Positions 47,623-57,366 of a stretch of DNA of 64,000 nucleotides are shown piece after piece. Position 1 is the stretch's first letter. Every line of letters begins with the position of its first letter. The stretch covers positions 62,001 through 126,000 of the forward strand of contig NZ_BSOT01000002.1 in NCBI RefSeq assembly GCF_030160655.1. Reading direction: 5' to 3'. Under the pieces are notes generated by a model. It was not told the DNA's origin. It made no database searches and saw nothing but the letters and a program-made list of their open reading frames with translations. Both the position numbers and the translations under genes were made by a program. The stretch comes from Agaribacter marinus. Lineage in GTDB: Bacteria; Pseudomonadota; Gammaproteobacteria; Enterobacterales; Alteromonadaceae.

Positions 47623-49257
47623 ATGAAGACAGTTCCTTTGCTTGCATCAACAATTTTATTCACGCTTTTCATCTCTGCATGTGGTGGAGGTGGTGGCAGC
47701 GCACCTCGTCCTTCACCTGTTAACCCAACACCTAAACCACCAGCAGAAAGTCGCTGGACGGCTGGTGTATTTCCTGATGAAAGTGAGTTCAAAGATAAAT
47801 GTGCAGTCGTACGCACGACAAATGATATCGACGGAAACCCATATCCGGATACCTTAGGCACTAGCTTTGACGAAAAAATGTGGCTTCGTTCATGGAGCAA
47901 CAATACCTACCTATGGTATGACGAAATACGCGACCGCAATCCAGATGACTTTGCCAGAACGCTCGACTACTTTGATATATTAGTCACTGAGCAACGCACC
48001 GCGTCTGGCGCACAAAAAGATAATTTTCACTTTGCCCAACCAACAGAAGAATTTGAATCATTCTCCGAAACGGGCAGTAGTTCGGGCTATGGGATTAACT
48101 GGGCGTTTATTTCTAGTACACCGCCTCGCAACCTGACCATATCAACAATAGAAGCTGATTCACCAAGCAGTGAACAAGGGCTACAGAGAGGTGATCGACT
48201 TATCAGCATCAATGGCATCGACTTTGTTGATAGCAGTGTTGATAGTGACGTAGACGCAATTAACGCGGCATTGCGCCCGAGTGAGGACGCTGTAGAGACA
48301 GAATTCGTATTCGAACGAGTAGATGGTTCAGAAATTAACGTGACACTGACCTCAGGTACCTTTTCTACCTCATTTGTGAACAACGCAAAAGTCATTGACA
48401 CCAATGCTGGACGCGTTGGCTATGTGCGATTTGATGGCTTCCAACGCCCGGGGCAAACCCCATTAATTAACACCTTCCAACAATTCATTGACGAAAACGT
48501 GACCGAGCTAGTGCTGGATATTCGGTACAATGGTGGTGGTTTGGTCGCAATGTCTGCACAGCTTGGCTATATGATTGCCGGGCCAAATCAAACAAATAAT
48601 AGAAATTTTGAAACATTTCAATTTAATGATAAACACCCTACGATAGACCCACTGACTGGGGATGTTATTCGACCAGTTCCCTTTTTTGATCGCGAAATCG
48701 ACTGGGAATCCGGCCGCTTCACTAACAACACCTTGCCAAATCTAGGATTAACGAGGGTTTATGTCATTACCACTGAAGACACTTGCTCAGCGAGTGAATC
48801 GTTAATCAATGGCCTACGCGGTATCGACGTTGAAGTAGTGCAAATTGGTGGCACAACGTGCGGAAAACCTTTTGGTTTTCAAGCTACTGACAATTGCGGC
48901 ACAACCTACTTTACGATTCAATTCCAAGGCGTAAATGATAAAGGTTTTGGCGAATTTTCCGACGGTTTTAAACCACTGAGTAATCCACAATTTGACGATG
49001 AGCTGCCGGGTTGTGAAGTAAATGACGACTTTACTAAATCATTAGGCGACGAAAATGAAGGAATGCTTTCCGCCGCGCTGTTTAAATTGAACAACGGCAC
49101 ATGCCCGACTGCGACAAATGCAACGACTACAGCCCATGCCTCGAAAAAGTCATCGTCTACAAATAGTAAAGGTGACATATTCGATACACGATATCGTTCA
49201 TTTTTGCTTGAAAACAGTATATACACCGAACTAGAAACATTGGATAGTCAGCAATGA
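47623..49257 (+). CDS. S41-family protease (CtpA-like), lipoprotein
   Basis: 544 aa from ATG 47623, preceded by GGAGG. Lipobox ISAC then a Gly run and Pro-rich linker. PDZ domain (about 160-230: STIEADSPSSEQGLQRGDRL) and S41 peptidase core (VGYVRFDGFQ, ELVLDIRYNGGG). Catalytic Ser near residue 389 in TCSASESLING, with the downstream GGTTCGKPFGF segment carrying the likely Lys. Cys pairs suggest disulfides. It would act on envelope proteins; target unknown. Translationally coupled to the next lipoprotein gene. Confidence 0.93.
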   Translation: MKTVPLLASTILFTLFISACGGGGGSAPRPSPVNPTPKPPAESRWTAGVFPDESEFKDKCAVVRTTNDIDGNPYPDTLGTSFDEKMWLRSWSNNTYLWYDEIRDRNPDDFARTLDYFDILVTEQRTASGAQKDNFHFAQPTEEFESFSETGSSSGYGINWAFISSTPPRNLTISTIEADSPSSEQGLQRGDRLISINGIDFVDSSVDSDVDAINAALRPSEDAVETEFVFERVDGSEINVTLTSGTFSTSFVNNAKVIDTNAGRVGYVRFDGFQRPGQTPLINTFQQFIDENVTELVLDIRYNGGGLVAMSAQLGYMIAGPNQTNNRNFETFQFNDKHPTIDPLTGDVIRPVPFFDREIDWESGRFTNNTLPNLGLTRVYVITTEDTCSASESLINGLRGIDVEVVQIGGTTCGKPFGFQATDNCGTTYFTIQFQGVNDKGFGEFSDGFKPLSNPQFDDELPGCEVNDDFTKSLGDENEGMLSAALFKLNNGTCPTATNATTTAHASKKSSSTNSKGDIFDTRYRSFLLENSIYTELETLDSQQ

Positions 49258-49655
49258 AGTTAATCATACTGACATCCACGGTATTACTTTTCTTGGGGGT
49301 TGGTTGTATGCACACGCATAATGAAATAAGCACCGAAGGCAATACGGGAGAGCCAACGCCCGCGCGTATTACCGAATTATCAACTAACGACAAAAAAATG
49401 CTACAAGATGCTGCACGTACTTTGCTATTTGGTCGAAAAATTACCTTGTCGAATACGGTATTTAGTAAACAAAATACCGTATTCGTCGAACGTCGGTCAA
49501 AACAAAATGAACAAGGTAAGATAATTGACGGTCGACAGCGTGAAATTGCAGCCATTGTGCTTTCTTTATGGTTAGAGAATGGTGAATGCTACTTACAACG
49601 TAATGATACAAAAGATAAGGTGAAACTGAATAACGCAGGTTGTCAGTCTCTTTAG
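49254..49655 (+). CDS. Small lipoprotein coupled to the S41 protease
   Basis: 133 aa. Start overlaps the protease stop as ATGA. Lipobox LGVGC (Cys18). The mature part is not a recognised family. It has a repeat, NTVF-SKQ-NTVF (residues about 66-76), encoded by a perfect 13-bp inverted repeat (49451-49463 / 49472-49484). Two further Cys near the C-terminus. Perhaps an accessory to, or substrate of, the protease (inference from coupling). Confidence 0.7.
   Translation: MKLIILTSTVLLFLGVGCMHTHNEISTEGNTGEPTPARITELSTNDKKMLQDAARTLLFGRKITLSNTVFSKQNTVFVERRSKQNEQGKIIDGRQREIAAIVLSLWLENGECYLQRNDTKDKVKLNNAGCQSL
49451..49484. repeat. 13-bp inverted repeat inside a coding region
   Basis: GAATACGGTATTT (49451-49463), 8-nt loop, AAATACCGTATTC (49472-49484), perfectly complementary. 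It is unusual in being wholly within the lipoprotein gene. Confidence 0.9.
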
Positions 49656-49682
49656 TGTTTATTAAATTTACGTTCTTGATGC

Positions 49683-50369
49683 TTAAACCATGGCTAATAT
49701 CGATTTATTTAGCCAGTCTAGTACCCTATGCCAATTAGAATAAGTTGCTGAACAACGCTTATCAATGTCAATAAGCAACGCGCCGCTAGCATCAACAACC
49801 GGCTTTTTCGGCATAGATTTTAAGATTAACCCGTCTTCTGTCACATAAATTGTGTACACCAAGGCGGTATCTATCTTAAAGTACACAGACGACCCATACT
49901 GGGTGTCTACTAAAAAGCTTGACCCACCATCTAAAGGACTTGACTTAAACACCGGTAACACAATTGCCGGTGTTAAATCGTAACGCTGCTGCATCATATT
50001 TTTTGAGGTAATCGCTGTATCAACTGTATTTAAAACAGTGTCTCGCGCTGATAAACGATCAAATTGATAGATTGCTTTTACGCCAAGTACCGTTAACCAG
50101 CTTTGCCATTTCAAAAAACTAGCATCAATCTGTACTTGTTTACTATCAATATCAAATACTTGCGTGTCGCATGTATCCAAAAAGGTCATATTGATCTGGT
50201 ACTGACTGTTAACGCCCGCAAACGCCGATACGCTTGCAACCGGTGTTTCTTGGTCAAACTGCTGATATAGCCAAAAAGGGGACGCGGTTAAGCCTATGCC
50301 GACAAAAATACACGAACTAATACTGGCCCATTTTATACAGCGAACAAGCGTAACCAATTTAGCAATCAT
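49683..50369 (-). CDS. Hypothetical membrane-anchored protein
   Basis: 228 aa, family not recognised. One N-terminal TM segment (about 13-33, KWASISSCIFVGIGLTASPF), then an exported, strand-rich region with two Cys (DTCDTQVF and KRCSATYSNW) likely forming a disulfide. Convergent with the S41/lipoprotein pair, and on the same strand as and 41 bp downstream of the LiaF-like gene, with which it may be co-transcribed. Confidence 0.65.
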   Translation of the reverse strand: MIAKLVTLVRCIKWASISSCIFVGIGLTASPFWLYQQFDQETPVASVSAFAGVNSQYQINMTFLDTCDTQVFDIDSKQVQIDASFLKWQSWLTVLGVKAIYQFDRLSARDTVLNTVDTAITSKNMMQQRYDLTPAIVLPVFKSSPLDGGSSFLVDTQYGSSVYFKIDTALVYTIYVTEDGLILKSMPKKPVVDASGALLIDIDKRCSATYSNWHRVLDWLNKSILAMV

Positions 50370-50410
50370 GCTTTCCTATTGTGATTATACTTATGTTGCA
50401 AAGTACTCTA

Positions 50411-51064
50411 CTACTTATCTTTACCATCAAAAACGGTACGCATTTGGCGCGCTAGTGCAACAAACTTTTCTTTTATTGTTGTCTTAATTTTAATATCAAG
50501 ACCACCAAAAAGCACTAAGCCTTCAACTCGAATAACAGGAGCTTGTTTATCAGCAATAGACGGTGCTTTATTGTCGATGCCACCAGCAATACAAAACGCT
50601 GAAGATATAATATTTACATTTTCTGGCACGAAAATATCACTGCCACCAAACAAGGTGAATACCCGAATAGTCACTTTTTGCGAAGTAAATACGGCATCGG
50701 TAAAGTCAAGTTCGCTTCCGCCCATAATTGAAACCAAATTGATTTTAGAGGGTACAATCCAGCGTCCACTGCGCTCATTGCCGCCGAGTATACTCACAAC
50801 ATTCATGTCGCCTTCATCTGCGTTGGCATCGTAATTAATACTAAATTGTTTTTCTTGTTGCTGCTTAATATAGTCGTCTTTGGGCGGTGATAGATCTTTT
50901 ACTTGCTCAATAATTTCTGCATGACTCGTGCTTACCGTTGCTACGTCTAATCGTCGTTCAAAGGCCGATTCTGAAATAATTGCATGGCTGTAGTTATAAA
51001 TAAGTGTATCGATGGTTTCTTCTCTTACACTTTCAATGGGTCGGTCTTCCAGAATAACAGGCAT
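50411..51064 (-). CDS. DUF1707/LiaF-like protein
   Basis: 217 aa without TM segments. An N-terminal DUF1707/SHOCT-like helix pair (ETIDTLIYNYSHAIISESAF) and a C-terminal LiaF-type beta-helix: NVVSILGGNERSGRWIVPSK, LVSIMGGSELDFTDAVF, RVFTLFGGSDIFVPENVNI, the repeated 'xxxxGGxxI/L' rungs of that family. LiaF-like domains regulate cell-envelope stress systems in Gram-positives; role here is unknown. Confidence 0.85.
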   Translation of the reverse strand: MPVILEDRPIESVREETIDTLIYNYSHAIISESAFERRLDVATVSTSHAEIIEQVKDLSPPKDDYIKQQQEKQFSINYDANADEGDMNVVSILGGNERSGRWIVPSKINLVSIMGGSELDFTDAVFTSQKVTIRVFTLFGGSDIFVPENVNIISSAFCIAGGIDNKAPSIADKQAPVIRVEGLVLFGGLDIKIKTTIKEKFVALARQMRTVFDGKDK

Positions 51065-51347
51065 GGCATCCTCGCGAATTGGTCAATTTAACTAAACATT
51101 ATACGACAAAAGGCAAATATCGTAGCACCTTGCGATATACAGCAGTATATATGCCATTATTTAAGTTATTGTTTTTACTAAAATAAGTATGGTAGCGCAA
51201 TACCTACACTGTGAAAAAAGCCAAAATATAGACTTTTTCGCCACATTTGTTAATCCTGATCATATTGGTGTAGCAAAACCAAAGATAAGTCGCAAACTAA
51301 GCCGTGTACCCACACTGAATAGTTTAGCGACTTTTTTACATCTACAT

Positions 51348-51821
51348 CTAAAGCGATTTCAGCATCGTTTCGGCATCGCTAACTTCAAAGCGACCTGGGT
51401 CTTCCAAATTTAAGGCTTTCACAATACCATCCTCTACCAGCATACTGTAACGTTGTGACCTAATGCCGCCAAAACTATCGGTGTCCATATCTAAACCGAT
51501 GGCCTGTGTAAATTGTGCATTTCCGTCCGCCAACATAATCACATGCTCGGCATTTAACGCTTTACCCCAAGCATCCATTACAAAGGCATCATTTACTGAT
51601 AGACAAACAATACTGTCGACACCTTTATCAGACAATTTATCAGCTAATGCAACATAACCGGGTAAATGTGCTTGCGAGCACGTAGGCGTAAACGCGCCGG
51701 GTACCGCAAACAACACTACTTTTTTATTCGCGAATAAATTGTTGGTATGTGGATTAATCATCTCGCCATCTTTTATTTGAGAAAATGTTGCTTCTGGCAG
51801 TGTTGCACCTACTTCAATCAT
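51348..51821 (-). CDS. Peroxiredoxin, Prx5 type
   Basis: 157 aa from ATG 51819-51821, preceded by AAAGGAG at ideal spacing; an ATG at 51854 touching the rsmJ stop would add 11 residues without family support. Prx5 group: MIEVGATLPEATFSQIKDGE and the peroxidatic Cys in PGAFTPTCSQAHLPGY. Later VNDAFVMDAWGK and RSQRYSMLVEDGIVKALNLE are standard. Reduces hydroperoxides in the cytoplasm using thiol donors (glutaredoxin or thioredoxin). Last gene of a recG-rsmJ-prx unit. Confidence 0.93.
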   Translation of the reverse strand: MIEVGATLPEATFSQIKDGEMINPHTNNLFANKKVVLFAVPGAFTPTCSQAHLPGYVALADKLSDKGVDSIVCLSVNDAFVMDAWGKALNAEHVIMLADGNAQFTQAIGLDMDTDSFGGIRSQRYSMLVEDGIVKALNLEDPGRFEVSDAETMLKSL

Positions 51822-51853
51822 ATATGCTCCTTTTGCATGTAAAGATTTAGTCA

Positions 51854-52681
51854 TTATTTTTGAATATACACATCGAAACGATGTTTCTTGGACTTTATCG
51901 CCATATCAGGCAATCGCGCTTCGGCATTATCAATGGGATCCGCGTAATTTGGCCGTTTTACTACAATACGTTGTTTTGCGCGTTTTAGCGCAACATCAAT
52001 CAGCTTATGACTATCAGTGTCTGCGCCCAACAACATCTGAAACGCCTGCATTTCTTTTTTTACCATAGCCGATTTCTTTTTATGCGGAAACATCGGATCT
52101 AGATAAACAACATCAGGTAGAGGGTCAATTGATTGTAAATATTGACTCGCGTCAGCGTGTCGTAGCTGCATTCGTGACGCAATATCTAGTGCTGCCTCAT
52201 TCGCACGATGAATGCCATCTTCAAGTAATGCAGCCACCACTTTGCTTCGTTCAAGCATGGTGACCGTGGCGCCAACACTGGCCATAACAAAACTATCGGT
52301 CCCCATTCCAGCTGTACAATCAACAACAGTAAGTACTTCTTTACTTTTTATTCCTATAGCTTTGGCCAAAGGCTCTTTACGCCCACCACCGTGTTGTTTT
52401 CGATAAGCGAGTGCCGCTGATGCAAAATCGACGCGAATATCAGACCATGAAGGCTCCGAAGACAAGCGTAACACTAGTCCATATTTGGTAAATACTAACT
52501 GCCATTGTTTACCTGCAAATTTGTGTTTACGCTGTTCTGGTGCAAGCTGAAAAACCTCAAAGCCCGTTTTAGTCGACAATGCTTTGGCGTTTTCATGAGC
52601 ACTAAGACTGCCGGTATCTTCAATGAGAATAACGGTTTTTATCTCATCATCTTTACTGACGTCGCAACCAGATTTAGGCAT
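51854..52681 (-). CDS. rsmJ: 16S rRNA m2G1516 methyltransferase
   Basis: 275 aa. SAM-dependent N2-methylation of G1516 in 16S rRNA. Motifs: VVDCTAGMGTDSFVMASVGA (SAM site), VTMLERSKVVAALLEDGI, DVVYLDPMFPHKKKSAMVKK (DPMF catalytic-type motif), and RIVVKRPNYADPI. Start ATG 52679-52681 is used since AAGGA lies 10-11 nt before; an ATG at 52693 has this RBS directly against it. It overlaps recG by 8 nt, so is coupled. Confidence 0.93.
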   Translation of the reverse strand: MPKSGCDVSKDDEIKTVILIEDTGSLSAHENAKALSTKTGFEVFQLAPEQRKHKFAGKQWQLVFTKYGLVLRLSSEPSWSDIRVDFASAALAYRKQHGGGRKEPLAKAIGIKSKEVLTVVDCTAGMGTDSFVMASVGATVTMLERSKVVAALLEDGIHRANEAALDIASRMQLRHADASQYLQSIDPLPDVVYLDPMFPHKKKSAMVKKEMQAFQMLLGADTDSHKLIDVALKRAKQRIVVKRPNYADPIDNAEARLPDMAIKSKKHRFDVYIQK

Positions 52682-54749
52682 TACTGTAGTCATCCTTGTA
52701 CGCCAACCATCTATCTACAAGCTTAAGTGATTGTTTGCGATGTGCATGCCACATGGTATCCGCCATATTTTTTATGCTATCGATTAACCATGCGTCTCGC
52801 ACCAAATCGGCTATTTTTAAATCGGCAATACCAGTTTGTTTTGTACCTAAGAGCTCACCTGGTCCTCGAATTTCTAAATCCATTTCTGCAATGTAAAAGC
52901 CATCGTTTGATTCTCTTAAAACACCAAGTCGCTTACTTGCTGTTTTTGACAATGGGTTTTGATACATCAACACGCAGTGACTTTCGATGGAACCTCGGCC
53001 TACCCGACCTCTGAGTTGGTGCAATTGCGCCAGCCCCAAACGCTCTGGATTCTCAATAATCATTAAACTCGCATTCGGCACATCGACACCCACTTCAATA
53101 ACTGTTGTTGCCACCAGTAAATCTAGCGTTCCAGCTTTAAATTCATCCATAATGCCTTGCTTTTCCGAGGCTTTTAATCTGCCGTGCACCAGTCCGACGG
53201 CTAAATCAGGCAGTGCGGTACGTAAACTAATGGCGGTATCTTCCGCAGCCTGACATTGCAATACATCCGATTCTTCTATGAGTGTGCACACCCAATAAAT
53301 TTGTCGTTTGTCTTCTTTTGCCGCACTTCTTACTCGTTCAATGATGTCTGCACGCCGAGAATCAGGTAACACAACGGTTTTCACAGGTGTGCGCCCTGGC
53401 GGTAACTCGTCGATAATAGACGTATCTAAATCTGCGTATGCAGTCATTGCCAAGGTACGAGGGATCGGGGTTGCAGTCATAATCAACTGATGCGGAAACT
53501 TACCTTGTTTTTCACCTTTTTGTCGCAACGCTAGCCGTTGATGCACACCAAAGCGATGTTGCTCATCAACAATCACTAAGGCTAAATTCCTATAGTTTAC
53601 ACTCTCTTGAAAGATGGCATGCGTACCCACTAGTATGTCTATTTCGCCGTTTTCAAGTGCTTCTATGGTTGTTGCTCGTGCTTTACCTTTAGATTTTCCA
53701 GCTAACCACCCAACGCTTATGTCAAGAGGCTCTAGCCATGCTTTAAAATTATTCGCGTGTTGTTCGGCCAGTAGCTCTGTTGGAGCCATCAAGGCAACTT
53801 GATAACCTGCACTAATCACAGATAGCGCCGAGAGCGCTGCGACCAAGGTCTTACCAGAACCTACGTCGCCTTGTACTAGGCGCATCATAGGCAAAGACAA
53901 GGCTAAATCGTGTTCTACTTCTTCAACCACTCGCCGCTGAGCACCAGTCGGTTGAAATGGCAATGTATCCAAAAATCGTCGCTTTAAGCCATTGTCGACT
54001 AAAATACTGATACTAGGATCTTGGTTACTCAGTTCTCTAACCTTCAACATGCTGATGTGGTGCGCTAACATTTCTTCAATGATCAGTCGCAGCTGAGCAG
54101 GATGCTTGCCTTCGGTCAATGTTTCCAGATCCACCTCTGGTGTCGGCCGGTGCACAAGCTGAAGTGCTTCTGTCAATGACAACTGGTTGTCATAAAGACC
54201 TGTGGGCAATAAATCCACTAAGGCCCCTTTTTTCAACTGTTGGAGTGCCTGTTTTGTGAGCTTTCGTAAGGTAAGTTGATTTACACCTTCGGTAGTAGGG
54301 TAAACAGGGGTAAGTGTTTCTTCCATGCCGGTTTGGCTGCCATCCTCTACTGACTTGTATTCAGGATGCATTATTTCTAAGCCCGACGGGCCGGTTCTTA
54401 CTTCTCCAAATGCCCTGATAGTTTTTCCAGTAACAAAACCCTTTAGTTGCGCGGCGGAGAAATGGAAAAAACGTAAACTGATACTTCCTGTACCATCATT
54501 GAGTTTGACAATGAGCATCCGCTTACGACCATATTTAATGTCTGCAGACATGACTTCACCCTGCACTGACACATGCAAATAGGCATGTAAATCTGCAACG
54601 GCATACAAACGAGTACGATCTTCATATCGTAAAGGCAGGTGAAAAACCACGTCCTGTAGCGTCTTCAAACCCAGTTTTTCTAATTTTTCGGCAACTTTCG
54701 CACCAACCCCTTTTAATGTGGTGACTGGCGTATCAACTAAAGAGCGCAT
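52674..54749 (-). CDS. recG: ATP-dependent DNA helicase RecG
   Basis: 691 aa, full length. Remodels stalled forks and branched DNA. Wedge/OB domain at about 50-150, Walker A GDVGSGKT, DEQHRFG (DExH), motif III MTATPIPRTLAM, and motif VI region QLRGRVGRGSIESHCVLMY. The C-terminus has the TRG-like segment GPGELLGTKQTG. First gene of the recG-rsmJ-peroxiredoxin unit. Confidence 0.98.
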   Translation of the reverse strand: MRSLVDTPVTTLKGVGAKVAEKLEKLGLKTLQDVVFHLPLRYEDRTRLYAVADLHAYLHVSVQGEVMSADIKYGRKRMLIVKLNDGTGSISLRFFHFSAAQLKGFVTGKTIRAFGEVRTGPSGLEIMHPEYKSVEDGSQTGMEETLTPVYPTTEGVNQLTLRKLTKQALQQLKKGALVDLLPTGLYDNQLSLTEALQLVHRPTPEVDLETLTEGKHPAQLRLIIEEMLAHHISMLKVRELSNQDPSISILVDNGLKRRFLDTLPFQPTGAQRRVVEEVEHDLALSLPMMRLVQGDVGSGKTLVAALSALSVISAGYQVALMAPTELLAEQHANNFKAWLEPLDISVGWLAGKSKGKARATTIEALENGEIDILVGTHAIFQESVNYRNLALVIVDEQHRFGVHQRLALRQKGEKQGKFPHQLIMTATPIPRTLAMTAYADLDTSIIDELPPGRTPVKTVVLPDSRRADIIERVRSAAKEDKRQIYWVCTLIEESDVLQCQAAEDTAISLRTALPDLAVGLVHGRLKASEKQGIMDEFKAGTLDLLVATTVIEVGVDVPNASLMIIENPERLGLAQLHQLRGRVGRGSIESHCVLMYQNPLSKTASKRLGVLRESNDGFYIAEMDLEIRGPGELLGTKQTGIADLKIADLVRDAWLIDSIKNMADTMWHAHRKQSLKLVDRWLAYKDDYSNA

Positions 54750-54978
54750 TAGTTAAGCAGTATCTCATTGTTTCCATGGGTAAAGAGTATCAAACTATTA
54801 ATTACTGAACACCCTATCATTTGGTACAGTATCAAATAACATTCAAATCAATGTGAGTATTTATGTTACAAGTGGTTAAAAAGACATTTACTTACATCAT
54901 ACGCATTGTTTGACATATATTTTTTAGATAGATTAACCAAAAGCGCCAAAAAAATTCTTCTTACAAGTGATATACACC

Positions 54979-55893
54979 ATGCAAAAGCCCCAAAAATCAA
55001 AAATCTTAGCACCTATATTATTTGCGGCCACCACTTTGTTAGTTATGCAAAGTGCTGCCGCAAAAACGACGTCAATACAAAAAATAGATGTAAACCTTGC
55101 TGACCCAAACCTGCCAAGTTTTACCTCTTTTAATGACACTACGCCTAACAATATGATCTGGGAAAAGGTAGATAAATTCTCAGACGAATTTGATCATTGG
55201 AATGACACCAAGTGGATCAAAACGAATTGGAATTACGGTAACACACCGGTCAATATGCTAAATAAAAACTCCGGCGTATCTAACGGATACTTATGGATAA
55301 AAGCCACGTTAAATAAGCAAAGCAAAGACCAATGGTTTGAAACCTCAAGAGTCAGATCTAAAGCAAAAATTAAATATCCAATGTATACAGAAAGTCGTAT
55401 TAAAACTGCGCATATTTCTGCTTACAATACGTTTTGGCTAAATAATGGTGATATTGATGACCGCGATGAAATTGATATCATCGAAAATAACTCTAACCCG
55501 TCAAAGATGTTTAAATCCCACTATCCTTGGGAGATGCACTCTCAATACTTTGTTGTAAAAAACGGCAAAACAGAGCGCAATAAAGGTGACTTCAGCAATA
55601 AAAAATTATCGAAAGGTAATACACTTAGAGGTGTGCCTTGGAACGAGGCGTATCACGTATATGGCGCATGGTGGAAAGATGCTCACAATGTGCAATTTTA
55701 CCTAAATGGTGAACCTGCTGGCAGCATCAGAAGCAAACAACCTTTTACGCTCGAGCAGCATTTAATTTGGGACTTATGGACTCAAGATTCGTCGTGGGTT
55801 GGTGGCTTACCTGACAAAGAAGACCTACTTGACGACACCATCAATACAATGAAAATTGATTGGGTTAGGACGTGGCGTTTAGTAGAAAAATAA
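54979..55893 (+). CDS. GH16 agarase/porphyranase-like glycoside hydrolase
   Basis: 304 aa from ATG 54979 with a signal peptide (cleavage near SAAAK). GH16 catalytic motif ExDxxE: Glu164, Asp166, Glu169 in DEIDIIEN. Substrate-cleft features WNYGNTPVNM, TFWLNNGDID, HSQYFVVKNG, and AYHVYGAWWKDAHNVQFYLN are typical of marine beta-agarases and porphyranases rather than laminarinases. It should cut agar-type red algal galactans outside the cell. No carbohydrate-binding module. It stands alone rather than in a classical polysaccharide locus. A GTG at 54967 is an alternative start. Confidence 0.9.
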   Translation: MQKPQKSKILAPILFAATTLLVMQSAAAKTTSIQKIDVNLADPNLPSFTSFNDTTPNNMIWEKVDKFSDEFDHWNDTKWIKTNWNYGNTPVNMLNKNSGVSNGYLWIKATLNKQSKDQWFETSRVRSKAKIKYPMYTESRIKTAHISAYNTFWLNNGDIDDRDEIDIIENNSNPSKMFKSHYPWEMHSQYFVVKNGKTERNKGDFSNKKLSKGNTLRGVPWNEAYHVYGAWWKDAHNVQFYLNGEPAGSIRSKQPFTLEQHLIWDLWTQDSSWVGGLPDKEDLLDDTINTMKIDWVRTWRLVEK

Positions 55894-55895
55894 TC

Positions 55896-56429
55896 CTAGA
55901 AGCTGGATTGAAACGAAAAGCTTAAAAACCGAGAAGATCCTGTGTCTACATGTTGGTTAACGGCGTTCCAAGAAATACTCGTATCAGATGGTTGTAGCCA
56001 AACCATTCCGAGGCTATAAAATGCGTTTTCGCTACCTCTAAATCGTTGACTATAACCCACTCTAAATGTGGATTCATATGCGCTAATAAGGCTTGGTGTT
56101 TCTGAGATATGCTGCCATTGATAGTTATCACCAAAGGGAATCGCGACGGGAATATCTTTAAGCAGCGTATTTAAAATTTTGTCTGAACGGCTTTCAGGTA
56201 TATCGTTTGGCGCCGCAGGTGCTTGTAAACTGAGGAAAGTATTTTCGTTCAGTTGAATGTTAAAGCTTTCAACATCACTGAATAAGCTCGTCGCGCCAAA
56301 CGCCTCAGGTGAAGTATTGCGTTTAAATTTACTGTCGTTCGATTCAGTCATATTTACTTGCGCGCTAACGGAGATAGGCATTAAGCCACTCACGATAACA
56401 ACCAATAAACTCGACAAATAATTTTTCAT
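55896..56429 (-). CDS. Exported hypothetical protein, possible OM protein
   Basis: 177 aa from ATG 56427-56429. Signal peptide (MKNYLSSLLVVIVSGLMPIS, cleavage near VSAQ). The C-terminal third alternates polar and aromatic residues and ends FLSFSFQSSF, like the terminal strand of outer-membrane proteins. Family not recognised. Convergent with the GH16 gene, stop codons 2 bp apart. Confidence 0.65.
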   Translation of the reverse strand: MKNYLSSLLVVIVSGLMPISVSAQVNMTESNDSKFKRNTSPEAFGATSLFSDVESFNIQLNENTFLSLQAPAAPNDIPESRSDKILNTLLKDIPVAIPFGDNYQWQHISETPSLISAYESTFRVGYSQRFRGSENAFYSLGMVWLQPSDTSISWNAVNQHVDTGSSRFLSFSFQSSF

Positions 56430-56721
56430 AACTGCCACTTCATAAATTCCGACAGTTGCAATATATCTGATGAGGACGAATGTTTAGATATGAAAATTGA
56501 AAATTGGTATATCAATTAATACCAAAAAACCACAATCCTTTGTTTTAATTGTACTTTGTATTGTCATTAAATAAAAAAACCAAACAAAAATCGGATTCAA
56601 CAATCTCCTTCTAATTTGGTTTTCTATTTTCGCGTAAATTGCGTTTAGCTAACTAAATCACTCTCTATCTTACTCACCATACGCAGACGCACTGCGGATA
56701 CATGCATACATACTTAAATAA

Positions 56722-57366
56722 CTACTTAGCTGGCTGTTTAACTAATTTTGCCGCACTAAGCACCAACTCAGCCGAAGGGCGAACTCTAAAATTAGGATTC
56801 ACATAACTAAATTGGATATTGCCTTGTGTGTCACTAATAAAAATTGCTGGCGCTGGCAACACAGCACGCTCATTCGTGTCTGGTGTTAGCTCTACGTTCA
56901 TACGATCTTTATATAATTTTCGTGTATCGTCCGGCACATAAAACCCAATGCCAAAACCTTTAATCGCCTCTAAATCTGCATCAGAAATTAACTGCGCAGC
57001 AAACTCCGTTTCAAGTTTTTGTGACTGCAACTTTTCAGGTGTTTCTGGCGAAATAGCTAAGATTTGATAACCTTCCTTAAGCAAATCTTGTTCGATATCT
57101 TTAAGTTCAGCCAATTGACGAGAACAATACGGACACCACCCACCTCGATAGAACACTATAACGCTAGGCTGTTGCAAGAGCATCGCCTTTAAACTAACAG
57201 GATCTCCCTCCGGGGTTTTAACCATCACGTTAGGAATTGCCATACCATTAAGTAGCGGCGTTACATCTTCTGCGTTTTCCGCAACTTTTGATCGATCTAA
57301 TGCAAACGTCGATAGACTGAATAACGCCATGACGCTAAATATAAAATATTTTATTGGTTTGCTCAT
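56722..57366 (-). CDS. Exported peroxiredoxin-like protein (AhpC/TSA)
   Basis: 214 aa with a signal peptide (cleavage near TFALD). Thioredoxin-fold AhpC/TSA domain: VIVFYRGGWCPYCSRQLAEL (CPYC, both Cys), EGYQILAISPETPEKLQ, then LPAPAIFISDTQGNIQF. The GGWCPYC pattern is typical of a peroxiredoxin-like family in proteobacteria. Periplasmic thiol peroxidase or redox role is likely. Single gene, divergent from the export operon at 57704. Confidence 0.9.
   Translation of the reverse strand: MSKPIKYFIFSVMALFSLSTFALDRSKVAENAEDVTPLLNGMAIPNVMVKTPEGDPVSLKAMLLQQPSVIVFYRGGWCPYCSRQLAELKDIEQDLLKEGYQILAISPETPEKLQSQKLETEFAAQLISDADLEAIKGFGIGFYVPDDTRKLYKDRMNVELTPDTNERAVLPAPAIFISDTQGNIQFSYVNPNFRVRPSAELVLSAAKLVKQPAK

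Noticed and set aside
51189-51413. 74-codon plus-strand frame before the peroxiredoxin end
   Set aside because: Overlaps the end of the peroxiredoxin gene and shows no family-like sequence or RBS.
51854-52681. Tn7-like insertion near rsmJ
   Set aside because: rsmJ is reported as an attachment gene for some Tn7-like elements, but no transposon ends or tns genes are seen next to this copy.
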